From: Paenibacillus rigui
GTDB lineage: Bacteria > Bacillota > Bacilli > Paenibacillales > NBRC-103111
Length of the DNA: 64,000 nt
Direction: 5' to 3'
Assembly: GCF_002234615.1 (NCBI RefSeq)
Contig: NZ_NMQW01000017.1
Location: forward strand, 372,001 to 436,000
Position 1 is the stretch's first letter, and every line of letters starts with the position of its first letter. Position numbers and translations under genes: made by a program. Below are positions 28,759 to 36,664 of this stretch, piece by piece. The notes under the pieces were generated by a model. The model made no database searches, was not told where the DNA came from, and worked only from the letters and a program-made list of their open reading frames with translations.

Positions 28759-28926
28759 TCAGACTACAGATTCAAAATCAAAGGAGCCTTTGGCCACGAT
28801 CGTGACCCCGCCTGTCTGTGCCAACACGGTTGGCCCGCTATATATTTTCATCATCGAAGCATCAATCTGCTCCTTATTCTTCTTGTCTAGTTTGGTCTTA
28901 CGAGCTCGCTTCACGGGCTTCAGCAT
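28759..28926 (-). CDS. Small basic ORF, 55 residues, third gene of the TIR-like cassette
   Basis: An ATG at 28926 with AAGGAAGG seven bases upstream opens a 55-codon frame ending at TGA 28759. The start lies 29 bases inside the end of the TIR-like gene upstream, in another frame, and the strong terminator follows directly. The N-terminus is very basic (KPVKRARKTKLDKKNKE) and the C-terminus is hydrophobic and glycine-rich (SGPTVLAQTGGVTIVAKG). I do not recognise a family. Overlap, ribosome-binding site and terminator position favour a real gene. Confidence 0.55.
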   Translation of the reverse strand: MLKPVKRARKTKLDKKNKEQIDASMMKIYSGPTVLAQTGGVTIVAKGSFDFESVV

Positions 28927-29875
28927 GTTTCATCCTTCCTTTCACAATGGATTTCAGTGAAGACACCAGCTTTGCGTTCTTCTGCGAAAGCTCTATCATA
29001 ATACTATGATGATGCTGGGGCGGAATATGGATATCTGTCGTAAAATGCAGGGAAGAAATAATTGTCGGGTGCAGCTTCACACAGTAAATATATTCGAACA
29101 CTCCGTCTTCTTTATCCTTCGCACGTCCAAGGTGCACATTTACATCCTTGGCTCTGCAGCACTCAGCAAGATAACTATTCGGATCTGTCAGCTGAATCAT
29201 ATGATTGCTGCCCACTTGACCGGCACGTGCAAACTGCTTCAGCGTGACTCCGTCTTCCAATAGCTCAAACAGCGTGGCAGCTGTCACTTCCTGGAATTCG
29301 ATTATACCACAGGCAGGATCAAAAGTCTTATGGAATTTGTCTAGTACCCTATCATAATCTACGTCGTGCGAAATATTGAGTGCATCCAAGGCTGAAAACA
29401 AAAATTGCCGGTCCGCCTCCGATTTACGAAAGTCCGAACGTTTAAATCTTGTTTTCTGGGCACCGATAGACTGCTTTATAGGATACAAGTGTACGCCTGC
29501 CGATTCCACAGACCATTCCCCTTCCCTCTCTTCGAGCGTCAAAGGATTGAACCCCTCCAAATAATCGGGCAGCGTCCGGCCCTTGGGTAATACAATAATC
29601 GTTCTTTTATACCCTAGCTCGCCGATAAACATGCCCGCCAAAAAAATCAAGTTCGCATACGCGGCCGGATTGGCATAATCCGTTCCGGTTAAAATAATCA
29701 TGCCAAAATCGGAGTCGCCGATTTGTCTTTCCAGCCTTTTCAGAATCGGATTGGATGTCGCCAAAATTCCTTGATTCACTACGGTGACTTCCGCAATGGA
29801 AGCCAACTGGGCTTGATAAAATTCAGCCAATAACGAGCCGTCAGGGGAGCAGCCGATAAACACTTTTGGCTTCAT
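28898..29875 (-). CDS. TIR-like domain protein with unassigned C-terminal region
   Basis: A 325-residue protein. Residues 1-110 resemble the TIR-like domain of Cap12/Pycsar effectors (PF10137 type): KVFIGCSPDG, SDFGMIILTG, then ANLIFLAGMFIGELG. In the last motif the catalytic Glu of the family (N-x3-E) is replaced by Leu79, so NADase activity is doubtful. Residues about 150-325 show no motif I know. The ATG at 29875 overlaps the stop of the upstream TIR-like gene (ATGA), so the two proteins are probably made together. It may be a regulatory or sensor partner of that protein; this is inference. Confidence 0.75.
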   Translation of the reverse strand: MKPKVFIGCSPDGSLLAEFYQAQLASIAEVTVVNQGILATSNPILKRLERQIGDSDFGMIILTGTDYANPAAYANLIFLAGMFIGELGYKRTIIVLPKGRTLPDYLEGFNPLTLEEREGEWSVESAGVHLYPIKQSIGAQKTRFKRSDFRKSEADRQFLFSALDALNISHDVDYDRVLDKFHKTFDPACGIIEFQEVTAATLFELLEDGVTLKQFARAGQVGSNHMIQLTDPNSYLAECCRAKDVNVHLGRAKDKEDGVFEYIYCVKLHPTIISSLHFTTDIHIPPQHHHSIMIELSQKNAKLVSSLKSIVKGRMKHAEAREASS

Positions 29876-30345
29876 TTCGAGCGGATGCCCCATTCCTTCA
29901 GCATCTGCTTCATAGTATATGTTGCCGGTCCCAAGGCTGCCAATAACCCATCGCTGTGGTATGGATTGTATTTGAGAGGCGTCAGCCCGATCAGATCGGT
30001 CGCCAGATGGAACTGCTCCCCCTCCGGAATGATGAAATAAGTCCGTTCCAGGCCGATTTGTCCGATGAACAGACCCAGCTCCAGAATGACGTTATCCCGA
30101 ACAGTACTTACCACCTGGTCCCTAAGCAGCGTCAGATCATTGGGCTGAAAAACAAACAGGGCAAAATCGGAATTTTGCGCTTTCTTTATAAGAGGAGCCA
30201 GCGTTGTTTGTGAAGGCGGAAATAACATTTGGCTCCAGACCGTTACCTCAAAGCTGAAGTGAAGACTTGTTTGCAGCGCTTCGGCAATTTCCACACTCTC
30301 TGCGGAAGAACCGATAAACAGCTTGGCTTTGTTCGTCATCGTCAT
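29872..30345 (-). CDS. TIR-like nucleotide-binding protein (Cap12/Pycsar effector type)
   Basis: A 157-residue stand-alone TIR-like domain. It has KLFIGSSAESVEIAEALQ, EVTVWSQMLF, SDFALFVFQPND and VRDNVILELGLFIGQIG with the family's catalytic Glu89, then TYFIIPEG and TDLIGLTPLKY. Such domains degrade NAD+ when activated in CBASS and Pycsar defence. No cyclase or SMODS/STING gene is in the window, so activation is unknown. ATG 30345 follows AGGA at ten bases; GTG 30354 is an alternative. It is the first gene of a three-gene minus-strand unit. Confidence 0.82.
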   Translation of the reverse strand: MTMTNKAKLFIGSSAESVEIAEALQTSLHFSFEVTVWSQMLFPPSQTTLAPLIKKAQNSDFALFVFQPNDLTLLRDQVVSTVRDNVILELGLFIGQIGLERTYFIIPEGEQFHLATDLIGLTPLKYNPYHSDGLLAALGPATYTMKQMLKEWGIRSK

Positions 30346-30423
30346 AGAAATCACATCCTATAAAAAGAAATCGTTATATGGATGCTTCTACACCGGTGCG
30401 GCAATACCCTTTATTTCCCAACA

Positions 30424-30460
30424 AAAAAAGCCGCCCCAAGGAACGAGGCCGCTGAAAAAG
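30424..30460 (-). terminator. Terminator between gpr and the TIR-like cassette
   Basis: On the minus strand AGC-GCCTC pairs with GGGGC-GCT (one internal mismatch) and is followed by seven T residues, about 130 bases after the gpr stop. It separates gpr from the TIR-like cassette. Confidence 0.6.
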
Positions 30461-30590
30461 CTACGGCTGCATGTGGCATGGACGGATCTTTGTTCCAATC
30501 GCTCCCTTCTACAGAATGATTCCGTACACTCCGCCACAGTTTTCAGTGGCCTCCAACTCCAAGGCACAGGACAGCTCTTCTCTGCGACGC

Positions 30591-31583
30591 TTAGTGGGTA
30601 TAAGCCGATACATTACCCGCATCTACCGCCTCATGGAGCGCTGCATTCAAGCCGCTCGCGATAATATTGGCGATATCTTCGATAAACTGATCGATTTCTT
30701 TGGGGGTCACCAGCAGATCATGCCCAAGCGGGTTCAGAACTTCTCTGACCAGTTCCAATCTTTCCTGCTCCTGCATATTGTCAAGCAGTCCCAAAATTTC
30801 TCCCGTATTCGTCGTCTGCTGCCGGAAATGGTGATGCATCATATCAAATGCGTTGTTAACAATTGTAGATGCATAGACTACCGTTGGCACGCCGATGGCA
30901 ATGACCGGCACCCCTAACGATTCAAGCGTGAGTCCTTTGCGCTTGTTGCCTATGCCTGATCCCGGATGAATCCCCGAATCCGCTACTTGAATGGTCGTGT
31001 TGACCCGTTCCAATGACCTGGAGGCCAGCGCATCGATGGCAATGACCAAATCAGGGCTGGATTTCTCAACAATCCCTTGAACGATTTCACTCGTTTCGAT
31101 TCCTGTGATACCAAGAACCCCCGGAGCTACTGCACTGACAGGCCGATAGCCCGGGCTTACCTGACCCGGCATCAGCTCGAAGTAGTGCCGCGTGACCATG
31201 ATATTCTCCACTACAATCGGACCTAGCGCGTCCGGCGTCACATTCCAGTTCCCCAAGCCGATGATGAGCACCTTGGCATCAGGACGAATATTCAACTTTT
31301 GCAGGAAAGCCTCAAATTCCTTGGCAAAAACGGTAGCGACCCTATCCTGCAGGGCGCTGTCCTTTTTACGGAGCTCAGGCACCTCTAGCGTGATATAATG
31401 GCCGGGAAGCTTGCCAATGGCGCGAGAGCCTTCTTCCGAAGTAATATCTACGGTGCTAATCCGAATTCCATCCAGTTCCTGTGCCGACGTATGTACACCC
31501 GGTATCGTTTGACCCGCAGGGGCAGCCAAATCGTGTGCCTCCAGCGCCAAGTCTGTGCGAACGGAATATGCGCTTAAATCCAT
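30591..31583 (-). CDS. gpr: Germination protease (spore protease)
   Basis: GPR degrades small acid-soluble spore proteins during germination. The 330-residue protein has the N-terminal propeptide ending near SVRTDLALEA, KVLIIGLGNWNVTPDALGP, ETSEIVQGIV and DALASRSLERVNTTIQVADSGI. It diverges from rpsT, as in B. subtilis, but the usual downstream spoIIP is 3.8 kb away. Confidence 0.96.
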   Translation of the reverse strand: MDLSAYSVRTDLALEAHDLAAPAGQTIPGVHTSAQELDGIRISTVDITSEEGSRAIGKLPGHYITLEVPELRKKDSALQDRVATVFAKEFEAFLQKLNIRPDAKVLIIGLGNWNVTPDALGPIVVENIMVTRHYFELMPGQVSPGYRPVSAVAPGVLGITGIETSEIVQGIVEKSSPDLVIAIDALASRSLERVNTTIQVADSGIHPGSGIGNKRKGLTLESLGVPVIAIGVPTVVYASTIVNNAFDMMHHHFRQQTTNTGEILGLLDNMQEQERLELVREVLNPLGHDLLVTPKEIDQFIEDIANIIASGLNAALHEAVDAGNVSAYTH

Positions 31584-31619
31584 CTGAGGTTGTCTCCCTT
31601 CTGCATGTGCATCCTTGTC

Positions 31620-31649
31620 TATTGTGTGAAAAATTGCAAGGCCTTATGC
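31620..31649 (-). promoter_or_regulatory. Sigma-G/F-like promoter of gpr
   Basis: On the minus strand GCATA (31649-31645), 18 bases and CACAATA (31626-31620) resemble forespore promoters (GYATA and CATNNTA), about 36 bases before the gpr start. Forespore control of gpr is known in B. subtilis. Confidence 0.5.
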
Positions 31650-31711
31650 AGCAAGAGCTGTCATTCCGATGCTTTAGGCAGAAAGAATTCCCCAACCTGT
31701 CCGCAACTCTA

Positions 31712-31740
31712 TTGCAATTTAATATGGGGCATGTTAGAAT
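31712..31740 (+). promoter_or_regulatory. Sigma-A promoter of rpsT
   Basis: TTGCAA, 17 bases, TAGAAT, 66 bases before the rpsT start. Spacing and position fit a housekeeping promoter. Confidence 0.65.
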
Positions 31741-31806
31741 ATCAAGAGTTGTCAACAAACATGAAAATGTGCGTTTTATGTAAGTTGTAGTAGGAGGTGA
31801 ACGTCA

Positions 31807-32079
31807 ATGCCGAACATTAAATCCGCAATCAAAAGAGTAAAAGTAAGTGAAAAGCGTCGTTTGAACAATGCATCTCACAAATCCGCTCTTCGCACTGCAG
31901 TAAAAAGCTTCGAAACTGCTGCTGCAAGCAACAATGTGGAAACTGCACAAGCAGCCTTGGTTACTGCCAGCAAAAAGCTGGATAAAGCAGCGACCAAAGG
32001 TTTAATCCATAAAAATGCCGCTGCTCGCAAAAAATCCCGTCTTGCTAAAAAGCTGAACGCGATTTCTGCACAAGCGTAA
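31807..32079 (+). CDS. rpsT: 30S ribosomal protein S20
   Basis: A 90-residue basic ribosomal protein with the typical [18 protein letters not shown] start and [20 protein letters not shown] end. AGGAGGTGAACGTCA precedes the ATG. Single-gene unit with its own promoter and terminator, divergent from gpr. Confidence 0.98.
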   Translation: MPNIKSAIKRVKVSEKRRLNNASHKSALRTAVKSFETAAASNNVETAQAALVTASKKLDKAATKGLIHKNAAARKKSRLAKKLNAISAQA

Positions 32080-32085
32080 GATCGA

Positions 32086-32121
32086 AAAAACGACCTTCCT
32101 TCGGGAACGGTCGTTTTTTTT
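32086..32121 (+). terminator. Terminator of rpsT
   Basis: CGACC-TTCC pairs with GGAA-GGTCG around a short loop, with one bulged C, and is followed by eight T residues, six bases after the stop. Confidence 0.92.
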
Positions 32122-32253
32122 ACCACATAACAATTTATAACTTTCCGACGAATCGGAAAGCAAAATGCTTATTGGCGGTAAAACCTGCTGCTTAACGCGG
32201 TGGCTCATCTTTGCAATAGAGGCTTTCTCATTGCCATATAACGGGCTCTCCCC

Positions 32254-33015
32254 TCAAGCATCCTCGAACAATTCACGAACCATCTTCTCCTTTTGATTCA
32301 GAAATTGCTTCATGATAATATAATGATCGGTTTCTTCCAATGACCTTTTTTCAATGCCATCCGAGGTTAAATAATAAAGAAACGAATCCGGATAAGCCAT
32401 CAGAATCGGAGAATGCGTCGAGATGATGAATTGCGAATTCTGCTTCACCAGCTCATGGATCCGCGACAGCATCGCCATCTGTCGGAATGGGGATAATGCC
32501 GCCTCCGGCTCATCCAGAATGTACAAGCCCCGGCCTCCGAAGCGGTGAAGAAATGCAGCGAAAAAGGATTCGCCATGAGATTGCTCGTGCAGCGATTTCC
32601 CGCCGTAATACGATTTAATGGATGGCCCGGCAGACGGCTCGTTATCCATATCATCGATATTGCTCGCTAGGTTGTAATAGCTCTCGGCGCGAAAGAAAAA
32701 ACCGTCATCCGGCTTGTGCACTCCGCGGACCAACCGAATGTATTCATACAGGTTGGAGTGGGTGGAACGGGTCGAAAACGTAAAATTCCGCGTACCGCCT
32801 TCCGGATTGAACCCCCAAGCAACCGCTATCGATTCCATTAACGTAGATTTCCCCACCCCGTTCTCACCGACAATGTAAGTGACCTTCGGATGAAGCTTCA
32901 GCTGCTTTAAATCCCGGATTGCGCCGAGATGGAACGGATACTGCCGGTAAGAGGAAATACGCTCCCTTTCCAATTCGATGCTCCGCAAAAAAGGCCCCGT
33001 CGATCTCAAGATCAC
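32254..33015 (-). CDS. ABC-type AAA ATPase, function unknown
   Basis: A 253-residue stand-alone ATPase of the ABC/SMC-like AAA_21 kind. Walker A is GENGVGKST (50-58), a signature-like SHGES lies at 146-150, Walker B is LYILDEPEAALSP (from 164) and the switch histidine is in STHSPILM. No nuclease or membrane domain is fused. Similar proteins occur both as orphan housekeeping ATPases and as parts of defence systems. Next to holA but probably not functionally linked. Confidence 0.8.
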   Translation of the reverse strand: MILRSTGPFLRSIELERERISSYRQYPFHLGAIRDLKQLKLHPKVTYIVGENGVGKSTLMESIAVAWGFNPEGGTRNFTFSTRSTHSNLYEYIRLVRGVHKPDDGFFFRAESYYNLASNIDDMDNEPSAGPSIKSYYGGKSLHEQSHGESFFAAFLHRFGGRGLYILDEPEAALSPFRQMAMLSRIHELVKQNSQFIISTHSPILMAYPDSFLYYLTSDGIEKRSLEETDHYIIMKQFLNQKEKMVRELFEDA

Positions 33016-33039
33016 AGCTCATCAACTCCAGATTTTGAA

Positions 33040-34059
33040 TTAGGCCGCCAATCGAAGCAGAAACATTTCGAGTCCGAGTACTTTATCGATCTTGCCGCTT
33101 TTCATCTGATAATCCAAATCCGAGAGCTGGCTCATGATGTCGGCTAACCGCTTCTGCTCGAACCTTGCGCACTGTCCCGCAGCCACTTTCACTGCATAAG
33201 GATGAAGCCCCAGCTGAGAAGCCATTTGCTGCTGGGAATAGCCTTGCTGCTGCAAATCTTTGACCTGAAGCATAATCCGGAATTGTCTGGCAATCAAGGC
33301 CATGATCTTGATCGGCTCCTCTTTTCTTCTTAAGAGCTCGGAAAGCATCGTGAATGCCTTATCCAACTGAAGCTGAACAATATGCTCAATCAGAATGAAT
33401 ATGTTTTGCTCTATACTGCGCGTCACCAGCTGTTCCAATGCATCGGATGTCAAGGTACCCCCTCGGCCGACGAATAATGCGCACTTCTCCAGCTCGCTCG
33501 ATAAAGCTTGCAGGCTTGTCCCCGTATACATAATGAATTGTTCAATCACGCCGGGCGCAAATTGAATATCGGCCTTGTCCGCCTCCTGCTTGACCCAGTG
33601 GGTTAAATCATCTGCGGAAAGGGAGGTGCAAGCGACCAGCGTATCCGCTTCCTTCAAGGATTTGACGAGCTTTTTACGTTCGTCCAGCTTGTCCGCATCT
33701 ACCGTGAATACCATAACTGTAAAATCGGCAGGTGCTTTCATATATTCAAGCAGCCGCTCAGGCTTGTGCTCTACCTTCGTGCTTTCCTTTGCCCCCGTCA
33801 GAAACCATGCATTCGAGGCAATCACCAGCTTCCGCGGAACCATAAACGGAAGCGTCTCCGCTTCTTCAATTACCACATCCAATGGCGTCTCCGACAAATC
33901 ATATTTGGACACGGCAAATTCACGATGCTCCGGTTCAATCAACCGTGCGGCCAATTTATCGATGAAAGCATGCACCAAGTAAGTTTCAGCCCCGAAGCAT
34001 ACGTATATAGGGGCAGGATGCCCCTTCTGAATTTGCTTCATCGCCTGTTTGTAGTCCAT
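33040..34059 (-). CDS. holA: DNA polymerase III subunit delta
   Basis: The clamp-loader wrench subunit, B. subtilis YqeN. The 339-residue protein has the N-terminal AAA-like fold (PIYVCFGAETYLVHAFIDKL), a degenerate P-loop, and the collar domain with KIMALIARQFRIMLQVKDL and HPYAVKVAAGQ. Position between comEC and rpsT follows the B. subtilis order, here with a 10-kb insertion before it. Confidence 0.93.
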   Translation of the reverse strand: MDYKQAMKQIQKGHPAPIYVCFGAETYLVHAFIDKLAARLIEPEHREFAVSKYDLSETPLDVVIEEAETLPFMVPRKLVIASNAWFLTGAKESTKVEHKPERLLEYMKAPADFTVMVFTVDADKLDERKKLVKSLKEADTLVACTSLSADDLTHWVKQEADKADIQFAPGVIEQFIMYTGTSLQALSSELEKCALFVGRGGTLTSDALEQLVTRSIEQNIFILIEHIVQLQLDKAFTMLSELLRRKEEPIKIMALIARQFRIMLQVKDLQQQGYSQQQMASQLGLHPYAVKVAAGQCARFEQKRLADIMSQLSDLDYQMKSGKIDKVLGLEMFLLRLAA

Positions 34060-34101
34060 CTATTCGCCCACCTCTTTCTATACCAAGCATTGTAAAACAA
34101 C

Positions 34102-34146
34102 AAAGGGATTACGTCAAAACCTGCCGGTTTCCGACTTAATCCCTTT
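34102..34146 (-). terminator. Nested hairpin, probable terminator of the sigma/anti-sigma unit
   Basis: AAAGGGATTA and TAATCCCTTT are perfect 10-bp arms enclosing a second stem (AAACC with GGTTT). On the minus strand a T-rich GTTGTTTT tail follows. It lies between the anti-sigma gene and holA. Confidence 0.55.
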
Positions 34147-34256
34147 GCACGAAACCCCATCTATATAAACACTTGGAGGAAAGCTCTAGAAACCTTCCTC
34201 TTGGTGGTCATACGATCGCGTTATCGTAAGCTTTATTTACCATATCCTATGCATCG

Positions 34257-34301
34257 GGGCAGGCACATGTGAATAGGTTTGCGGCCCTGCCCTGTTTTTT
34301 T
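34257..34301 (+). terminator. Plus-strand terminator-like hairpin without an upstream plus-strand gene
   Basis: GGGCAGG pairs with CCTGCCC across a 22-base loop and is followed by TGTTTTTTTC. No plus-strand gene ends here, so it may stop antisense transcripts before they enter the anti-sigma gene. Confidence 0.4.
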
Positions 34302-34311
34302 CTTTGCTGTG

Positions 34312-35706
34312 CTATCCCTGCTTCGCGTCCGTTTGCTTCACCGGGTCCAGCACGTAAGTAACCTTTTGTTGGTTCTCCGTGATCTGGTAGGTGAGCTTGT
34401 TGTCCGCGCTCCATTCCCCCAGTGTCACTTGAGCGGAAGCCGACCATTGATGGGAAGTGTATATCTTCTTGCCCTGCTTGTCGGTAATGACCACATAGCG
34501 ATCCTCGCTCAAAGCTGCGGTGAAGGCTCCATCCAACGAAGTTTTGGTCTTGGACGCATCCGTGCTCTCCGAAACTTTAGCCTTATTCAGGCTATAAAGC
34601 CCCGCAGCTTCTTCCGGCTTCTTCGCGGCCGCATCCGCCCCGCTATCGGTTGAAGCGGCAAAGCCCTGTGTCGGGGCTGTGATTTGCATCTTGGGCTGCT
34701 GCTGACTCGGTACGGCTTCTGCCGGAGGCGCCGTTTGCGCTTCACTGCCGGCTGGAGCCTTTCTCAAGGAGGCGGCATCGCTTGCAGCTGCATTCAACGG
34801 AGGCTGGTCCAATAAAGAGCGCTGCTGCTCATTCAGCACCGGCCCCTCTACGGAGGACGGCTGCGACGAATCGGGAGCCGGTGCCTGCGCAGCATTCGTT
34901 TCTGCCGGCTTGGCATCCGATACGGACGCCGCCGCTCCGTTGGCCGGAGCCGTTATTTTCGCAGCCGGACTTTGTGAGGCCGGGGCCTTCGGCTCCGATG
35001 TCTTCGGCTCCGTCGATTGCTTCAGCGCCGCCCCTCCGCCTGACATGGCAGACGTCTGAGGCGTATCCGCGCCCGCCGCATTCGCTGAGTCCATCGAAGC
35101 GGCCCCCGTCCCGTCAGAGGCTTTGGACTCCGCCTGGTTCCGCTCCGCAGCATCCTTATACTCCATAGCCCCGGCGCTTGTGGAGGCTGCCGCATCGCTG
35201 CGGGTGCTTTTCTGACTTGCGCTTCCACTTGGCAGCAGTATTGCATCCGCGTTGGTCATATCGTGCTGCTTCTGCTGCTGCTCGAAAATGAAAAACCCGA
35301 GAACAAGTCCTGCTGCAACAACGCCGCCGATCATGCGTACCGATACCAGACCGCGCAGCCGACTGCGCCAGCCCGTCTCTTGTTGTACGGGTGCCTTATA
35401 CGAACTGCGTTCGGAAGCGGCGGCGAGATCGGACGGCTGCGCGCTGTCAATAGCAGCAGGCAATTCCACAGACGGGACACCTGCATCGATACGATCCAGC
35501 CTCGGCATAATAGCATCGACCAGGCTGTAGGAAGGCGTCACCTTGGGCAGCTGCTCCAGCTCATGAGACAACGAAACGAGGCGCTGGAACAGCTCCGCGC
35601 AATCGTCGCATTGCTGTATATGGCGGAGCATAGCATTATATTCTGTTTCATCGAGATCCTGATCGAGGTATCTCTGCATCAGTTCGATCACCTCTTGACA
35701 AATCAT
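34312..35706 (-). CDS. Anti-sigma factor with zinc finger and long extracytoplasmic tail
   Basis: A 464-residue protein. The N-terminus has the ZAS zinc-binding motif H-x3-C-x2-C (HIQQCDDC), followed by a membrane segment (IGGVVAAGLVLGFFIF, near residue 140). The 230-residue stretch outside is Ala/Ser/Pro-rich low complexity, and a small beta-rich C-terminal part follows (DRYVVITDKQGKKIYTSHQW). It lies directly after an ECF sigma gene and should hold that sigma factor inactive. ATG 35706 fits the AAAGG ribosome-binding site better than GTG 35715. The long tail is unusual for the RsiW type. Confidence 0.85.
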   Translation of the reverse strand: MICQEVIELMQRYLDQDLDETEYNAMLRHIQQCDDCAELFQRLVSLSHELEQLPKVTPSYSLVDAIMPRLDRIDAGVPSVELPAAIDSAQPSDLAAASERSSYKAPVQQETGWRSRLRGLVSVRMIGGVVAAGLVLGFFIFEQQQKQHDMTNADAILLPSGSASQKSTRSDAAASTSAGAMEYKDAAERNQAESKASDGTGAASMDSANAAGADTPQTSAMSGGGAALKQSTEPKTSEPKAPASQSPAAKITAPANGAAASVSDAKPAETNAAQAPAPDSSQPSSVEGPVLNEQQRSLLDQPPLNAAASDAASLRKAPAGSEAQTAPPAEAVPSQQQPKMQITAPTQGFAASTDSGADAAAKKPEEAAGLYSLNKAKVSESTDASKTKTSLDGAFTAALSEDRYVVITDKQGKKIYTSHQWSASAQVTLGEWSADNKLTYQITENQQKVTYVLDPVKQTDAKQG

Positions 35707-35796
35707 CCCGCACACTACCTTTCTTCTCGATTCACAAGGGATATCTTACAACAACGAAGTAGAAATCCAAGATCTACTCACGTCAACCGCAAGCGG

Positions 35797-36354
35797 TCAG
35801 CCATGCATGGCATCGCTTCGGGGCTTTTTATAATCTTTCAGTAAGGTCTGCAGCTGTGCCCTTGCCCTAAATAAATAGGATTTCACGGTATTAATGGGCA
35901 AATCTAATGATTCCGCAATCTCATTGTAGGAAAAATCCTGTAAATACCGCAGCACAACCACGGAACGGTGATGCTCCGGAAGCTTGTCAATCGCTTCCCT
36001 TATGTCCTGGGCAACGTACCCGCTCATCACCTCGTCTTCTACCGTAAGGCTCGCAGTAAAGTTCATGTCGTGCTGCTCAATCGAAACCGTAGGCTTGGAC
36101 CGGCGAAATTTATCGATGCACAAATTGGTTACAATCCGCTGCACCCACGTCTTAAACTGCGCCTTCTCCTCATATGAGTTGATTTTCGTATAAATTCGTA
36201 TTAACGCTTCCTGTGCGGCATCCATGGCGTCCTGCTCATTGCCCAGAATGTAATAAGCAGTTCGATACACATGGTTTTCTATTTCACGCAGTAGGGTAAT
36301 TAGAGCGTCGCGATCGCCCGATTGGGCAGCCTTTATCAGTTCTGGCGCTACCAC
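35797..36354 (-). CDS. ECF RNA polymerase sigma factor
   Basis: A 185-residue sigma-70 family factor with region 2 (YRTAYYILGNEQDAMDAAQE, FKTWVQRIVTNLCIDKFRR) and region 4 (LPEHHRSVVVLRYLQDFSYNEIAESL, then INTVKSYLFRARAQL). It resembles SigW-type factors. I chose GTG 36354, which has AGAGGGGG upstream; an ATG at 36375 would include that site. The anti-sigma gene follows 90 bases later. Confidence 0.9.
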   Translation of the reverse strand: MVAPELIKAAQSGDRDALITLLREIENHVYRTAYYILGNEQDAMDAAQEALIRIYTKINSYEEKAQFKTWVQRIVTNLCIDKFRRSKPTVSIEQHDMNFTASLTVEDEVMSGYVAQDIREAIDKLPEHHRSVVVLRYLQDFSYNEIAESLDLPINTVKSYLFRARAQLQTLLKDYKKPRSDAMHG

Positions 36355-36375
36355 TGGGATCCCCCTCTCTTGCAA

Positions 36376-36412
36376 CCATATAAACGTTGTAGGATTTAAA
36401 AATGTTGCATTA
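36376..36412 (-). promoter_or_regulatory. Candidate ECF-type autoregulatory promoter
   Basis: On the minus strand TGCAACA and ACGTTTA are separated as in ECF promoters (AAC, 17 bases, CGT), just upstream of the sigma gene. Rest of the 36355-36664 gap: a 12-bp palindrome CAGGTATACCTG at 36469-36480 and a TATAAAAT box near 36610 that may serve the plus-strand gene; nothing else is recognisable. Confidence 0.45.
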
Positions 36413-36664
36413 AAATATGAAACATCCCTGAAAACAGACTCTATTCAAGGATATCAAATTTTCAGCTTCAGGTATACCTGCTTCCTTCTGCCATCAGCCA
36501 GCCGTCAGGGCACTCTCATTTCTAACGAAATCTCCCTTTCCATAAAAACGAAGGAGAAATCCACAAATATAATTGTCAGGTTCACCAATGACCCTTGTCT
36601 TTTTTTGTTATAAAATGACCGTATTGGAACCTATTTGCCGAAGTCAACCGGGAGGAATAAACAG

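Noticed and set aside
28690-30360. TIR-like cassette as a standard CBASS, Pycsar or Thoeris system
   Set aside because: No nucleotide cyclase, STING-like sensor, SIR2-SLOG (ThsA) or Cap2/Cap3 gene is present in the window, so none of these names can be applied.
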